A DNA stretch of 64,000 bases from Apiospora phragmitis. Lineage: Eukaryota > Ascomycota > Sordariomycetes > Amphisphaeriales > Apiosporaceae. Below, in pieces: positions 10,777 to 23,100 of the stretch. Below the pieces are notes generated by a model, which worked only from the letters and a program-made list of their open reading frames with translations, ran no database searches and was not told the DNA's origin. Numbering within the stretch: position 1 is the first letter of the stretch; each line of letters opens with the position of its first letter. The position numbers and the translations under genes are program-made. The stretch spans positions 1,922,001-1,986,000 of the forward strand of contig JAQQWL010000009.1 of NCBI GenBank assembly GCA_038363925.1. The letters are read 5' to 3'.

Positions 10777-12949
10777 TCAGGCGAAGAAGACTCCGTCTTG
10801 GAAGCTGAAACCAGCACTGGTGAACATATCGGTCCAAACCCCTTCATCAGTGGAGAAAGCAAAATCGAGTCGAGGTTCATCTGGGTGCCGATAACTTTGA
10901 AGAGGGCCGTCCTGGGCGTGGAGTGTGGAATGCCCCCGAGTAGGTGTGGCATCATTTGCACTCGGAGAGCCTGCGGCGAAGAGTGAATTTGAGACAGTCG
11001 GGCCACTCGCGGGTGCACTGGGGGAAAGAACAAGATCTCTATCGTGTCTTCTTTCCATATGCTTCATCACTATCCTCGCAAGGAAGCGTGCTTGCAACCA
11101 ACAGCTTGAGCCCGGCGGCGACGACTGCCCAGAGAATGCGTCTGCAGTTGCTCGGATAGCATCGCAGACTTGGGGTTCGATTCGGCCATTGATGTACTCG
11201 GGCGCCGATAAAAGAAGCTGTGTCATTTTTCAGTGCTTAGTTTTTTGTTTTGTTTTTACAATCATGGTACAGCTTACTCTTATCAGAAAGGCTGCGCTGT
11301 AGGCCGTCATTACGTGGATTGAGTCCTGGGCGAAGTAGAGCCAGGTCGCGGAACTACATATAAGCTGCAACATATCCATTGCGTTCGAGTAACTGACCCA
11401 AAACACCTCCAGATTGGATGTGATGTCTGGCTCCTTGCTTGCCAGAATCTCTTGAAGCGGCAGGGAGAGGAGTTGGAGGCGCAAGTGCGTGCCATAGAAC
11501 CGTATGAGGAATGGGTGACAGCTCTCTACCGGGCTCATCATCAGGCATACTGTCTGTTTAAACACCGAATGGAGTGAAGCTCACCTGTCGCTACAGATTG
11601 TAGCCACTTGCGTTCCCACTCCTCAACGCGGACTCTGATGATGGAAAGAAGCGACTCGAGGCTGTGCAGTTGATCGCCCCCTACCCTGGAAGACTTCGGG
11701 CCTAGTAATCGGAAGACCTCGGAACTCAGTAGACGCAAAGTCACCAGGGCTCCGAGGAGATTGTCACTAGCGGTAGCCATCGAGTCCTTGCACCAAGGCT
11801 CGATAGATTCGATGAACGCATCTCTCTCAATCATCCAGGACTTACCCGTTTGAAGGCTCATACTGCTTCAGTGTTAGCTTTCAGGCGTGCCCGCTGCTGT
11901 GATGCTTCGCATGCGTACCTCCTATCGTATACGAAGAGGATGTACCAGAGCCGTTGAACGTTTCGCACTTCACGTTTCTGGATGTCATTTGAGTAGTCTC
12001 CTGGTCTACTGAGGAGGGCTTTAAGCGGTGCCAACCTAACTCTATGCCCATACGGATCACATAGCCCAGGGAAATCCACGCGCGGCTATCATCTGGCTCC
12101 TTCCAGTAGGTCATGATCAACACTGCCTGGGCTATCTCTGTTGACTTCCTACCAAGTCGAAAGTTCTGACCAAAGAGCTCTTCGACATGATGATGCAGCT
12201 TGGGGTACAGTTCCGGATGAAGAGCTTTAGCAGCCGCGGCTAACATGGCCGTGAACAGAAAGGGGCACTTCTGCCTGACATAGTTGAAGGTATGCAATTC
12301 CGGGTCCATTTGACTGATATAGGGGTTTAGAGAGTTCATGAAACTAGGACAGCGATCAGCAAAACTAGATTCATGTTGATTAATTACAAGTGATGACCAA
12401 CTTATCAACCAGGGACTCCGCGATGTGCATGTTGACTAGGCCTAGTTTGATAGGATCATCGTCGGTAATGGACGCCACCTGCGGTAGTGGTACTGAAGGA
12501 GCTGGCTCCAAGATACTTTGAAGGGAGAATCTTCCATGAGTGGCCGCGTGATTCAATATTCCAGGTGGCTGCAGGTTGCCACTCTGCCAATCACGACACT
12601 CATCTGCCCTTATGAGTCGAGCACAGCATCTTCTGTACTCTGATGGGTCCCAGTGGGATGCTGCTCCCCTGCTGGCCGTTCTGCACTCGGCCTGGATAAA
12701 CTGAAGCCTGGCTTCCTACCGCGCTGGTGTTCCTGGAAAACGCAATGAAGTGACTTGCGGATGCATCTCTCGCATCTAGATGCAGTGCCGACAACCTGGC
12801 ACTTCATCTTGATTTTCCTACATCCTAAACAAGCTTTGTTGGCACTGAAAACAAAAAAGATGTCAGTATAAATCTGAGATGTCGAGACCGGCATCATGGC
12901 TCACGCACCTTGCCTTGGAACGCACGGGGCCATCCCCCTCATTGACCAT
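10777..12949 (-). CDS. Zn2Cys6 fungal transcription factor (fungal-specific TF domain)
   Basis: About 633 aa over six exons: 12949-12909, 12844-12402, 12343-11919, 11862-11585, 11549-11278, 11217-10777. Exon 2 opens with the binuclear zinc cluster ANKACLGCRKIKMKC, then C-x5-RCERCIRKSLHC and a basic RGRKPG linker. The middle contains the fungal TF homology region (MLAAAAKALHPELYP; YVIRMGIELGWHRL; RLWYILFVYDRSMSLQTGK), which places it with nuclear gene regulators. Two single-base deficits break the frame. One G is missing in the run at 12666-12669, after which the reading continues ASHWDPSEYRRCCARL. One C is missing at 12016-12018, after which the reading continues LLSRPGDYSNDIQKRE. The gene is divergent from the aldo/keto reductase with about 440 bp between starts, so that gene is a candidate target. 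The stop is eight bases past the TIGR04076 stop, so the 3' ends are essentially abutting. Confidence 0.85.
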
Positions 12950-13388
12950 CGTAGACCCTCGCCTTATACAGGCGCTCTGGCCCGTCTGAATATCGCCGTC
13001 CTAGAATAAGGTAACGACAACATTCGGGTAGCATCCATATCAGACCGGCGTTCCACATAGGGAAGTTCAATTGGTTTAGTCATGGTAAGTACTTTGGGGT
13101 CCAAGCCGACGCCGGAGATAATACACTTTTATGGAGGGCTCCTCTCCCCTCTCACCTCTGGACCCCGCCGAGACTGACCGGCAATTCACTTGATGAACGC
13201 CGGCGACCCACCAAGCAAACGGAAGTAGCTTATTACACCTCTTCCAGTGATTCGAAACTAAACACTCTCGTATAAGCATGACTGCTTGGAGTAAGCACTG
13301 CACTTTGCTACGTCCTCATAGAGCTGTCATTTCATGTTCATCGCCAAAACAATTAAACGACGCTTGATCGCTAAATACCACGCCCGAT
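12950..13388. promoter_or_regulatory. Bidirectional promoter of Zn2Cys6 regulator and aldo/keto reductase
   Basis: The 439 bases between the two divergent starts contain several CGG/CCG triplets (for example ttcgggtag near 13022, accggcg near 13053 and gaccggc near 13175), the half-sites usually bound by Zn2Cys6 dimers. I cannot fix spacing or orientation of a real operator. The arrangement is inferred from gene order only. Confidence 0.35.
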
Positions 13389-15331
13389 ATGGCTATTCCC
13401 AATCAGCCAAGGGTGAAAGCCGCTCATGTGAACATGATGACTGACACCATCATCAAGAACCTGCCTGCGGATGGACTGAGGGTGATCATGCGGTCCCTAC
13501 TGGCCGCGCACCCCGAGATTACAGTCACCTTCGAAGCCGAAACTCGGACATACGTCCAAGAGACTGCTTTACCGGCAGCTACGCGGTCAGCTTCTAAGAC
13601 GGATGCACAGTGGCTGGACTCGACACAGAACACCGCTCGCTGCATGGTCGGGTGTGGACTATGCTACCAGGCACTTCCTCTTGTTGGGAACCTTGCTAAT
13701 CAAGCCCTTGATCTATCGCTCCGAGGAGAGGAGGAGAGGGCTGGCGTTTCGGATAGGCTGGCGTCCATCGACGGGGATATCGTCCAGGCCACCACGGCTG
13801 TGCAAAAGACCCTATTGGTACCCTCAGGGGTACGGGAGCTTAGTGGAGGGGAGCTGATACTCGTACGAAATCTGCACCAGGTCCTGATGGATGGTCGGCA
13901 GTCAGCCGCTAAAGCGTCAATGGAGTATCCGTATAGTCGAGCTTTCGCCGCCGTTTCGGGCTTGCTTGGATCACTAGTTGGGGAGGACTGCGAGCAGGTA
14001 ACGAACTTGGGTGAAACGGGAGAAGCCCCCTTGAGCTCGCCCGAGACGTTTACGCTGAATGGCAGGAAGCTTCCTCGCGTTTTCTCGGGGCTGTGGCAGC
14101 TGTCGAGCCCTGCCTGGGGCTCTGCGCCAACCGCGAAGATTCTCTCCCAGTTCGTCAAGCATGTACGGGGTGGTTTCACAGCCTTTGATATGGCCGACCA
14201 CTACGGAGACGCTGAAATCATCTTCGTAAGTGCCGGACACAGTCATCTGCGAGGTTTGAGGGAGCCATACTGATCTTGTCTGACGTAGGGCCGCTTTCGT
14301 TCGGCATACCCGCACAAAGAGGCACTTTTCGCGGCCACCAAATATTGCGTCTTCCACCCCCTGACCGTCACACGCGATGCCGTTCGAGCCAACGTGTCGG
14401 AGCGGTGCCAAAGGTTGCAAACCCAGCGGATAGACCTTCTGCAGTTCCATTGGCAGTTTGTATGACCCTCCTCTATTCCTTACTCGGCAGCAGTGCTCCG
14501 ACTTCTGACATGCTTATAGTATAACGATCCTCAATGTCTTGACGCCTTGCGCTACCTGGCTGAAGACGAGCGCGTAGGGGCTCTAGGTCTCTGCAACTTC
14601 GATACACAGTATATGGAGAAAATAATACAGAACGGAATCAAAGTGTATTCGAACCAAGTACAAGTGAGTCGTCCAGGCTGGCCAGATTGACGGAGTACTA
14701 ACGTGGAGGCAGTTCTCTTTGATCGATAGCAGACCTACGGTCCGCATGGGTGAACTGTGCCAGAAGCATGACATCAAACTCTTGACATACGGTACCCTAG
14801 TGAGTGCATCTTTCAGTTCAAAGCTCATTTACTCGAGTCATCTACTTATTCCTTCTTCATGATAGTGCGGAGGTTTTCTGGCAGAGAAGTGGCTTGGGAG
14901 GGCTGAGCCCGACCTTTACGACGAAGCGGTGACGCCGAGCCAGCGAAAAGTAAGTCAAGAAGCACGCATGGCTTGAGAGGATTGAGCAATCCCTTTCTGA
15001 CGAAACCACATCATAGTATCATGGCGTGATCCGGTCCTGGGGAGACTGGGGCCTGTTCCAAGAACTGCTCAACACACTTAAAACAATCGGCGTGAAGCAC
15101 AAGGTCAGCGTCTCCAATGTAGCCACGCGATGGGTGCTGGATTTCCCTTACGTCGGGGCCGTTATCGTGGGGGCCCGGATGGGCATTAGCGAGCATACGG
15201 AAGAGAACATGGCAAGCCTGGGATGGTCGTTGGACGGGGAAGATCAGCAAGCAGTTGAGCGCGTGTTGCAGAAGAGCAGGCGGCATGAGATGTTCGAGGC
15301 GATGGGCGACTGTGGTGGTGAATATCGTTAG
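13389..15331 (+). CDS. Aldo/keto reductase with N-terminal helical, Cys-containing extension
   Basis: 545 aa in six exons: 13389-14225, 14289-14459, 14520-14663, 14713-14799, 14866-14949, 15017-15331. The frame is fully open and all five introns are phase 0. The C-terminal half is an aldo/keto reductase (NADPH-dependent carbonyl reduction). It starts at LPRVFSGLWQLSS, and the usual catalytic tetrad is visible as Asp and Tyr in FDMADHYGDAE, Lys in FAATKYCVF and His in LLQFHWQFY. The cofactor-side segment VSNVATRWVLDFPYVGAVIVG is also present. The first ~225 residues are a separate region: a helical segment (NLPADGLRVIMRSLLAAHPE), then MVGCGLCYQALPLVGNLAN with two Cys, then Ala/Leu-rich helices. 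I recall similar extensions on some fungal AKRs but know of no assigned function. It could mediate oligomerisation or regulation. The substrate is unknown. Confidence 0.85.
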
Positions 15332-15841
15332 ACAGACAGTCGACAAGGAAACCCCGGTTCACTCCATCATGGTTCCACAATGGGACAAGAGCATACCACG
15401 CCGTACTGGTGGACATCCTGGCTGCCCCACATGGTCACCGGCAATCTAACCACCGGCACCAGCGCCGATGACCGGGAATAACCCTTCAGCCAAGGGATGC
15501 AGCTTCCTATCTGAGCGTATGGAGCAGTGGGGGATGAGCAAGAGAGATACGAGGAATCTGGGGACGGTGGCCCTTGGAGACCCCATTCCGAAAAGTCACC
15601 GGCTCAACAATACTATTCTAATCCGCATGGGTTCGGTTCCTTAATTGAACTCTCTTAGATACCAGGCGGAAAGATGGTTATCGGCTGCTGGACAGACGGC
15701 GTGAACCCCGACAGGTCAGCCTCTTGGCACAACATACTTACGCATTGCCCGCCTCGTTTTACTCAACATGCCGGTAGACACGCTTCTACCAGGCCTCTCA
15801 ACTGAGCTTCGACACGTCGTCTCTGAAGTGCACCAGCTGCG
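15332..15841. other. Intergenic region, no gene seen
   Basis: About 0.5 kb between the reductase stop and the glycosidase start, containing the promoter of the GH3 gene. No open frame with motifs. Confidence 0.45.
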
Positions 15842-18255
15842 ATGCGGGTAATACATATCAGTCTGTCCGCCATATCGGCAGTGGCAACCGTCCTTACTGC
15901 GCAGCAGCCGTGGCTCAACGCGTCGTTGCCGTTTGAAGAGCGCCTCCTAGCTTTCATTGGGACGCTCAACGATACGCAGAAATATGCCATGGTATCGGGT
16001 GATACCGAGGCAAGTACTGTCTGTTCACCCCTGACTCAAAGACTTGACTGACCCCTGATGTGTGCATAGCTGACGGACAATGGCACGGGCGTGAACGCGT
16101 GCATCGACCACATCAGCGGGAACAGCACGTTGGGCATCCCCGACATCTGCATGGACGACGGCCCCGCGGGCGTCGGGAACTCGCTCAACAATGTGACGAC
16201 GTTCCCCGCGCCCACGGTCAACATCCTGCGCTCGCCGCCTACAACCAGGACAGCAACCGGTTCGGCGCGGGGCCCGGGTGGGCCGCGGCCGGCGCCGCGG
16301 TCGACCGGCGCGTCCTGCACGAGCTCTACCTGCCGGCCTTCAAGGCCGCGGTCCAGGAGGGCGACGCCGCGTCCGTTATGTGCTCGTACAACCGGCTGAA
16401 CGGGTACTACGCCTGCGAGAACGACTGGCTGCTCAACCAGACGCTGCGCCGGGACTGGGGCTTCGAGGGGTTCGTGGTGGCCGACTGGTACTTCTCCACG
16501 CGCAGCACCGTCGGCGCCGTCATGGCGGGCCTGGACATCAGCATGCCCGGCGGAGACCTGACCGAGTCGTACGGTTTCCCCGACTACTACGGCGAGCTCC
16601 TCGTCGAGGCCGTCCGAAACGGCAGCGTCCCGTCCGCGCGGATCGACGATATGGTGGCGAGGGTGTGGAGATACATGTTCAAGCTGGGGCAGATCGATAA
16701 CCCTGTGGCTGGCGACTCTATCACGCATGTCCGGACCCAAGCCCATCTGGACCTTGCACAGCAGATGGTCGAGGACGGCTCGGTGCTGCTCAAGAACGCG
16801 GACTCTACCCTGCCGCTCTCGTCTGCGAAGTACTCCAAGATCGCAGTGTTCGGCGTGGATGCGACCGCAGAAGTGCAAGTGTCGGAGAACCATGGCGGCT
16901 TTGTCATCGACAACACGACGGTGGTGCAAGCGCCACTGGAAGCCCTACAGAGGCGGGGCGCTGCCGAGAACATATCGGCCAAATATGCCGAGGCGTACCC
17001 GGGCACCGGGCAGTTTCCCACAATCCAGTCCAGCATGTTCAAAGACGGTGGGGTGCAGGTATCTTATTACACGAACACCAATTTCACAGGGCCGGTCAAC
17101 CAGACCGAGCGCGTCCCCAATATCACCATGGCTTCGTACCCCGCCGCGCTGTGGCAGTCGTGGCCCCAGGTCTTCTCGGCCGTCTACGAGGGCACGTTCC
17201 TGCCCAACGCGACGGGAACCTACCACTTCTCGCTCTACGGCCAGGGCACGGCGCTGCTCTACCTGGACGGCGCGCTCGTGGCCAACATGTCCTTCGCCAA
17301 CTTCGGCAACACGGTCCAGGGAGTCGCCCAGCTCGAGGCCGGCGCCGAGGTGGCGCTCGTGCTGAAGTACGACATGGCCCACTCCCTCTCGACGGGCGCC
17401 TACGGCGTCACGCTCGGCGTCGACGTGGCCAACGCAACGCGGGATGCCGAGGCCGACGCGCTCGCGCAGTGGGCCGACGTCAGCCTCGTCTTCGCCTCGG
17501 ACCGCTTGTCCGAGGGCGCCGACAGCCGCCTCGGCCTCGCGCTGCCGGGGGACCAGGACGCCGTGATCGCGCGCCTGGCCGCGCGCTCGCGGCGGACCGT
17601 CGTCGTCCTCAACACCAACGCGGCCATGCTCATGCCCTGGGCGGACCGCGTGGATGCCGTGCTCGAGGCCTGGTACGCGGGGCAGCAGGTCGGGCGCGCG
17701 CTCGAGCGCCTGCTGTTCGGCGACATCGGCCCGAGCGGCAAGCTGCCGCTGACGTTCCCGCGGGCGCTCGGGGACGCCGTGCAGATCGGCGATGCCGTGG
17801 ACGTGCCCTACGACGAGGGGCTCTACGTCGACTATCGGGCCTACGACGCGCGGGGCGTCGAGCCCCTGTATCCCTTCGGGCACGGCCTGACGTACTCCGA
17901 CTTCTCCCTGAGCGGCATCACGGCGACCTGGGACGGCAACGGAAACAGGAGCAGCGTGTCCGTCAAAGCGACGCTGGAGAATGCGGGGCCAGCGGAGGCG
18001 CGTCAGTTCGTCCAGCTCTACGTGGGATATCCTGAGCAGGCCGAAGAGCCGCCTAAGCTCCTCAAGAGTTTCGAGGAAGTGTTGCTTCGTGCGGGAGAGA
18101 GCACGCTGGTGGATCTTCGAGTGAATACTGACGACTTGAAGGTGTGGAGCGCGGGCGCAGAGGACTGGGTGTTTGTGAACGGGACGTACAACTTCATGCT
18201 GGGTTTCTCGGCCGGCGACAGCAGGCTGCGCCAAGAGTTGGAGTTGGGCATGTAG
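15842..18255 (+). CDS. Secreted GH3 beta-glucosidase-type enzyme with PA14 domain, missing part of the catalytic domain
   Basis: Exon 1 is 15842-16009 and exon 2 starts at 16070. The intron between them (16010-16069) uses a GC-AG pair (GCAAGT...CATAG). The N-terminus has a signal peptide (MRVIHISLSAISAVATVLTA) for secretion. The start of the GH3 barrel (LGIPDICMDDGPAG, NNVTTFPAP) is in one frame. It then jumps near 16213-16240 to another frame at AAYNQDSNRFGAGPGW. Family members have about 90 more residues here, including the NFEY/GEDP-type and KH substrate-binding motifs. The nucleophile Asp is present in GFEGFVVADWYFS. A PA14 insert follows (about 17020-17430), then the GH3 C-terminal domain (LSEGADSRLGLALPGDQDAV) and a fibronectin-III-like end. 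As written it should be inactive. This is either a real internal deletion or a collapsed assembly; the GC-rich sequence around it makes both plausible. Confidence 0.8.
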
Positions 18256-18570
18256 AGCAATGACGGTTAACAGATCGCCAGTGTTTACGGATACTAGGTA
18301 GTGAGCAGCAAATGGTTCCGAAGTCCCCATGCGAGCACGGAAGAATTGGCACACTATTGTATTATTAACTAGGCTATGCGTCCTCGGCCGCTTCGGATGT
18401 CCAAAATATGTATTAGAGAGAGCCCATTATCGGCTGAACAACACTCTGCTCTGTGTGGTATGTGCAAGGCGCCGCCCTGTCGAGCGGTTTCGAAGAAGTA
18501 TATACACCCAAACGCCCTTATCCAAATGCCAATGCTAATGCCTACGCACACACACATGGTCTTCTAGACC
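18256..18570. other. Convergent 3' region, no gene seen
   Basis: This is the shared 3' flank of the GH3 gene (plus) and the aspartic protease (minus). It contains a short CA-rich stretch near 18541-18556. Confidence 0.4.
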
Positions 18571-20119
18571 CTACAGTAAACTCGCCAAACTGGACATAGC
18601 AACCGATAAAACAGATATGCTTAGCCAGCTCAGACCACTCCTCGTGGACGATGCTGCTGAGCCTGGCGTAGTCGAATCCGCAGACGGCGGGCCGACGGCA
18701 GTGGATCTGCCAGAACCGGACCCGGTAGGCATGGTGGTAGGTAGGAGCGCTTGGCTTGTGGACGATGTGGGTGCCGCGGCGGGCTTGAAGCTGGGTGCAT
18801 TGCACTTCCCCTTAATGGAAGCGAAATCCGTGTCGGGCATGATTTCCATATCTTCTGTGCCGCAGTTGGCATATTGAGCCAGGTGGATGGCGTTGTTGGT
18901 TTGGTCAAAGACGGCTGCGAGTCGTTAGTTATGTCAGATTCGTCTCGCAGGAAAAGGTCTGTAACCTACCGTATGCAGAGCGCAGCATGGTATCTCCGAG
19001 CAGAACGAAATCTTCGTTTGCGGAGACACCAAGGTAGCACAGCGGGCCAAAAGCGGTCGAGACCTCTCGGATCATCTCGTTATAGGGCACGTGAATGGTC
19101 ACGCCCGGGAAAGCAAAATCGACAGTCCCTGGCATATCATTCAGAGAGCAATCCACCGGATAGAATCCGTTGGCATCTGTGCCCGGGGAGCCAAAGTCGG
19201 CGGCAATGGTGTCGGCCAAGGTGGCCGGAAGCAGAGTAAGGGTTGCGCCACTATCAAGAAAGACGGCCATGGTGGTATTGGCGTATTTCTTTATCTTCCC
19301 ACTTGGTGGCGTGAGACTCATGTAATCCATGTCCACCCAGTATCGAGGGACTCCATCGGGTGACTTTGCGGCGGGCACGATGGGCAAGGTCACAAGATTG
19401 CCCGCAAACTTCGCTGTGTCCAACCCCCCGAACATGACCATGCCCTCTTGCTCATCCTTGCTGCCGAGAGCAAGACTGAATGCTTTCGTTTTGGTAACGT
19501 TCTGAGCTGCCAATTCGTCGACAAAGTTCTTGTAACCCAGAGTGACGTTGACGCCGTGCCCAATGCCCAGAATCCCTGAGAACTCGTCCTGAGTCTCCGT
19601 AGCAAAGCCAAATCGTACATTCTTCAAGGCGTTTTTCGAGTTCTGGAAGCCAATGTCATCGGTGACATACTGGATGTTTGCGCTTCCTATCCCGTATCTG
19701 AGAGTCTTGGTTGCCTGCATAACATTGGCCGTGTTGGACTTGGAAGGAACATAGGACCCTACAGCCTGACAGAACCGTGTGTCCGATGTTGTGCCCAGAT
19801 TCGTGCAGTCCGGGTTCACCCATAATTCGAAAGAGCCAGTGTCCAGCTGAACATAATTCGGTTGCGGCGGGTTGCCGATGTCCAGCCTAGCATAGTACGC
19901 CACATCCGACCGATTGGCTAGGGGCAACGTCTCAATGCCACGCTTCTCCCACAGATCGCCAAATACCTCGCGGTTAGTTGAATGGACGACGGGAAACCTG
20001 ATGCAGTTTGCGCCATGGGGAGTCGGGGGCGTATCGTTGTGCGGGGTGAAATGCTGTGCTTGAGTCCTCAAAGTCAAAGCCAAGACCGAGGAAGCCAGGA
20101 AGAAAGACAAGGCCGTCAT
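18571..20119 (-). CDS. GPI-anchored pepsin-like aspartic protease (yapsin type)
   Basis: 497 aa in two exons, 20119-18970 and 18914-18571, with a 55-nt intron and an intact frame. It is a secreted endopeptidase of family A1. The N-terminus is a signal peptide (MTALSFFLASSVLALTLRTQ). The two catalytic aspartates lie in VQLDTGSFELWV and AVFLDSGATLTLLP. The flap-side region and the LLGDTMLRSAYGVFDQTNN motif near the end of the fold are present. After the fold comes a Ser/Thr/Pro-rich stalk and a hydrophobic C-terminus (LSWLSISVLSVAMSSLASLL), which indicates GPI attachment to the plasma membrane or wall, as in yapsins. I chose the Met at 20119 rather than 20149 because it puts the signal peptide at the N-terminus. 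Expected roles are cell-wall processing or extracellular protein use; not specific from sequence. Confidence 0.88.
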
Positions 20120-23100
20120 TCTTCTATCAGTCACGTTCGTGCCAAACACAGCATCAATCTTATGGCAAGTGTCAGCAGTTATACATATAAGGCGTTTTCT
20201 AGCAAGCTCACCTCTTGGTGCTCCTCAGAAGATAGCCGGACAGGGCCAACCCAAAAATCTCAAGAGAGTATATAGCCTGGGTTATGCCTGGGGAGCGTAG
20301 CTATATGCGATGGGCGATACGAGTGTATAGGCCCAGTATAGTAAAAGTCAAATGCGCTGGTGAGACAAGGTCTTCTAACTGAAGCCAATAAATAGCAGAT
20401 CCGCACAACCGCAAATCAAGTCAGCTTCGGGGCAACCGAAGAACCGCAGGGGGATAGAGTCGTAATAATAATGAAGGAACCGAGCCAGCGACGCGACGTA
20501 TATAAATATAAGAGGGAGAGAATTAAGGGTATCGCGATTGCTTCGTCGTTTTCGCCGGCGATTACTGTAGTACAACCAACAATTACGCTGCTGGCGGATG
20601 GACCAGGCAGAAATGAATAATGAGCGACGAATTAGCCAGACATCCCGGATGCAGGCGACGAAAAGGGAAAGTGACGAGGGTGACGAATGACGACAGGTAC
20701 CAAGAAAAAAAAACAAAAAGCCCAGAAAGCCGGAAGGGAAGATACACAAGGTAGTTCGATAGGTTAGATTAAGAGGCACCGCAGCGATTCAATCTGCATA
20801 TGGATCGGGCTTTGGGAAGAGCCAACGACTGGGTATTGGACAAGCCGGGCGGGCTGGGCGGTCGCCAAGGGCTCCAAGGGCTCCAATGACTGGATATGTC
20901 CACTGGGCAAAGACTCGCTAAAGCCGCCCAGCCGCGACTACGACAGCAACAACCACCTGCCACTTGCCATCTCAACTCTCAGCGAGAGAGAGAGAGAGAC
21001 AGCGCCGAGGAGAGAGAGGGTGGCAGGGTGGAGATTGGCAGCGGTGATCAAACACCAGAAACGGACTGCCTTTTCTGTGAGATGCGCATTGATTTTACAA
21101 GGATGCCAATGCTACTCTAGGTGCTATGGGCTGGGCATTTAGGCGGGGACCGTCTGCCCAGAGTTCTGCCCAGAGGTGGCACTTACGACGACACTCAGCT
21201 ATGTCACCCACTAAACCACCAAGAAGCTCTAACAGTCTGGGCGGAGAGCCAGATCCTCTGGGCTGTCCATCCGACGAGCATCCGACATTTGGAACTTGTC
21301 TCGTTTCCCCGTTACAGGTTACCGGTTGGTTCAAGATGGCTTGGCCAGGTATTTCCTTTAACCTTCGTAGCATTGAATCCGAGAAACTGGTTGGTATAGG
21401 TATACAGTAAGCAGGTTAACATGCATGATCTGGGCGGATGTTGACAACTGAAAGTCGTGCCTTTTTCGGATAATTCGCCCGATTAAGCATATCACATATA
21501 TCAGCTAGAGATCCAGCGCTCATGGGTCTCTTATGCTCAGAATGTTTGAGGGACGGTGACAGTTGTAACCTGAGTTCAAAAGGTCAGGGGTCAGGGATGA
21601 GTTGACGTGTTTCACAATTGGTGCGTAACAACAGGGGATCCACGGCAAGCCTCATGCGGGACCAAGGGCCTTCGCATCCGTCCCATGCTCTGCAATAAAC
21701 ATTTTTTGCAAATCATTTTAAGACGAAGGGCTTCGCTCGGCTTCACTCCTTGTTACACGGTTCGCGGATATTCGGGCAACGGAGAATAATTGGCAGGCCG
21801 GCAACAGTTTGAGTAGACGTCGCCGTCTCGGCTTGACGCCACGGAAGGCTAACACAAAAAGGCACAGTTCCCTTTGACAAATTCGAACACCGTTAAGCTC
21901 AAATTCCGTCCTGCCAAGGGTGTCGTAAGCGGTGTCGTCGTCTTCGTCGTAGCTAATGATGAGGCGTCCTCAGGAACGAGTGAGGTGCGGCTGGCTAGTG
22001 CTAGGTTGAGTGTAGCCATGGCTCGACCTCACTACGGTCGGTCTATGAACCCGATAGCATATAGTAAAGTGCCATTGAATAGGCTTGCCACGCTAGATGC
22101 CTCTTCGCGTGGAGGGCGAAGGAGGGCAGCATGATGCAGGATAACCCCGCTTCTGCCGCTGTGGCAGTCTTGGGCCCGAAGTCGTCAGCTGTCTCCGTGT
22201 ACCGGCTTTACACCGCTACCGAGCCGAACGCAACAAGCTGCGGCTCAATGAGGAGATAAGCCAAGAAGCCAGGTTACCCGTGTAATAACCCAGCGGACGC
22301 ATACTGAGGATCCCGCTCGTGGGCAGGCTTGTCTTACGCACAGCCGACTTCTCTGCACCCATCTATAACCCATTCACGTGCACCACCTCAAACGTATACC
22401 CAGTTCACGAGCGCGGCGATGCTAGTAGGCGCTTTGCGCGGCTGTACCGGCCCATACGTTGACTCTAGCTTAACCAGGGCCGCATAGTGAATCGCCATTG
22501 CAGTGCCTGTGAGTATGGTATAGAGGACGTTGCGGTGGCGCCAGATGTTACCGTACTTGACACCGATATATCAATCGTTAACCAAGTACTTGATTGTGGT
22601 GATTTCGACGACTACACGGGCTCGCATGGCTTGTTTCACGTCTCCTACGTGGGCATCAAGCTGAAGCTCTAAAGCTAGAGATGGGAACGGCCGGCTGAAC
22701 TCAGCAGTTGTCATGGAGAAGATAGTGATGTGCCGATTGCCTCCACTTCCTGACCTGAAGTTCGCCGTGGTTTCTTCTGCGTACCGATAGGACGATATCC
22801 TTAGCGTAGCGAGTATGGCTGGGGGTGTCGCTTTGCCGTCCGTTCTGTTCCTGCTTGGTCCAGTAAATAAGACTGAAGGCTGACAAAAGGGAGTATATGA
22901 CGGGTTTAGGGAGATTCTTGTTATAAGAAAAACGAATTATTGCTCATTGGAAGTATTGGAGAGCATCTCACCTCGCAGGTTCTCCTCAATCCGAGATATC
23001 CGTGCCATGTTATAACGTACAGCCAGAAGTGCTCGTGGTGTAATGCTGTGAATCTATGCTGAAGGATATAAGTACGCCCATATATTTTCTAAGGAGCCCG

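Noticed and set aside
16945..18354. 469-codon minus-strand open frame opposite the GH3 gene (and 16036-16929 likewise)
   Set aside because: It is the antisense shadow of a GC-rich coding sequence with strong third-position bias; its composition (His/Arg/Val/Gly-rich) has no motif, while the plus strand has clear GH3 and PA14 features.
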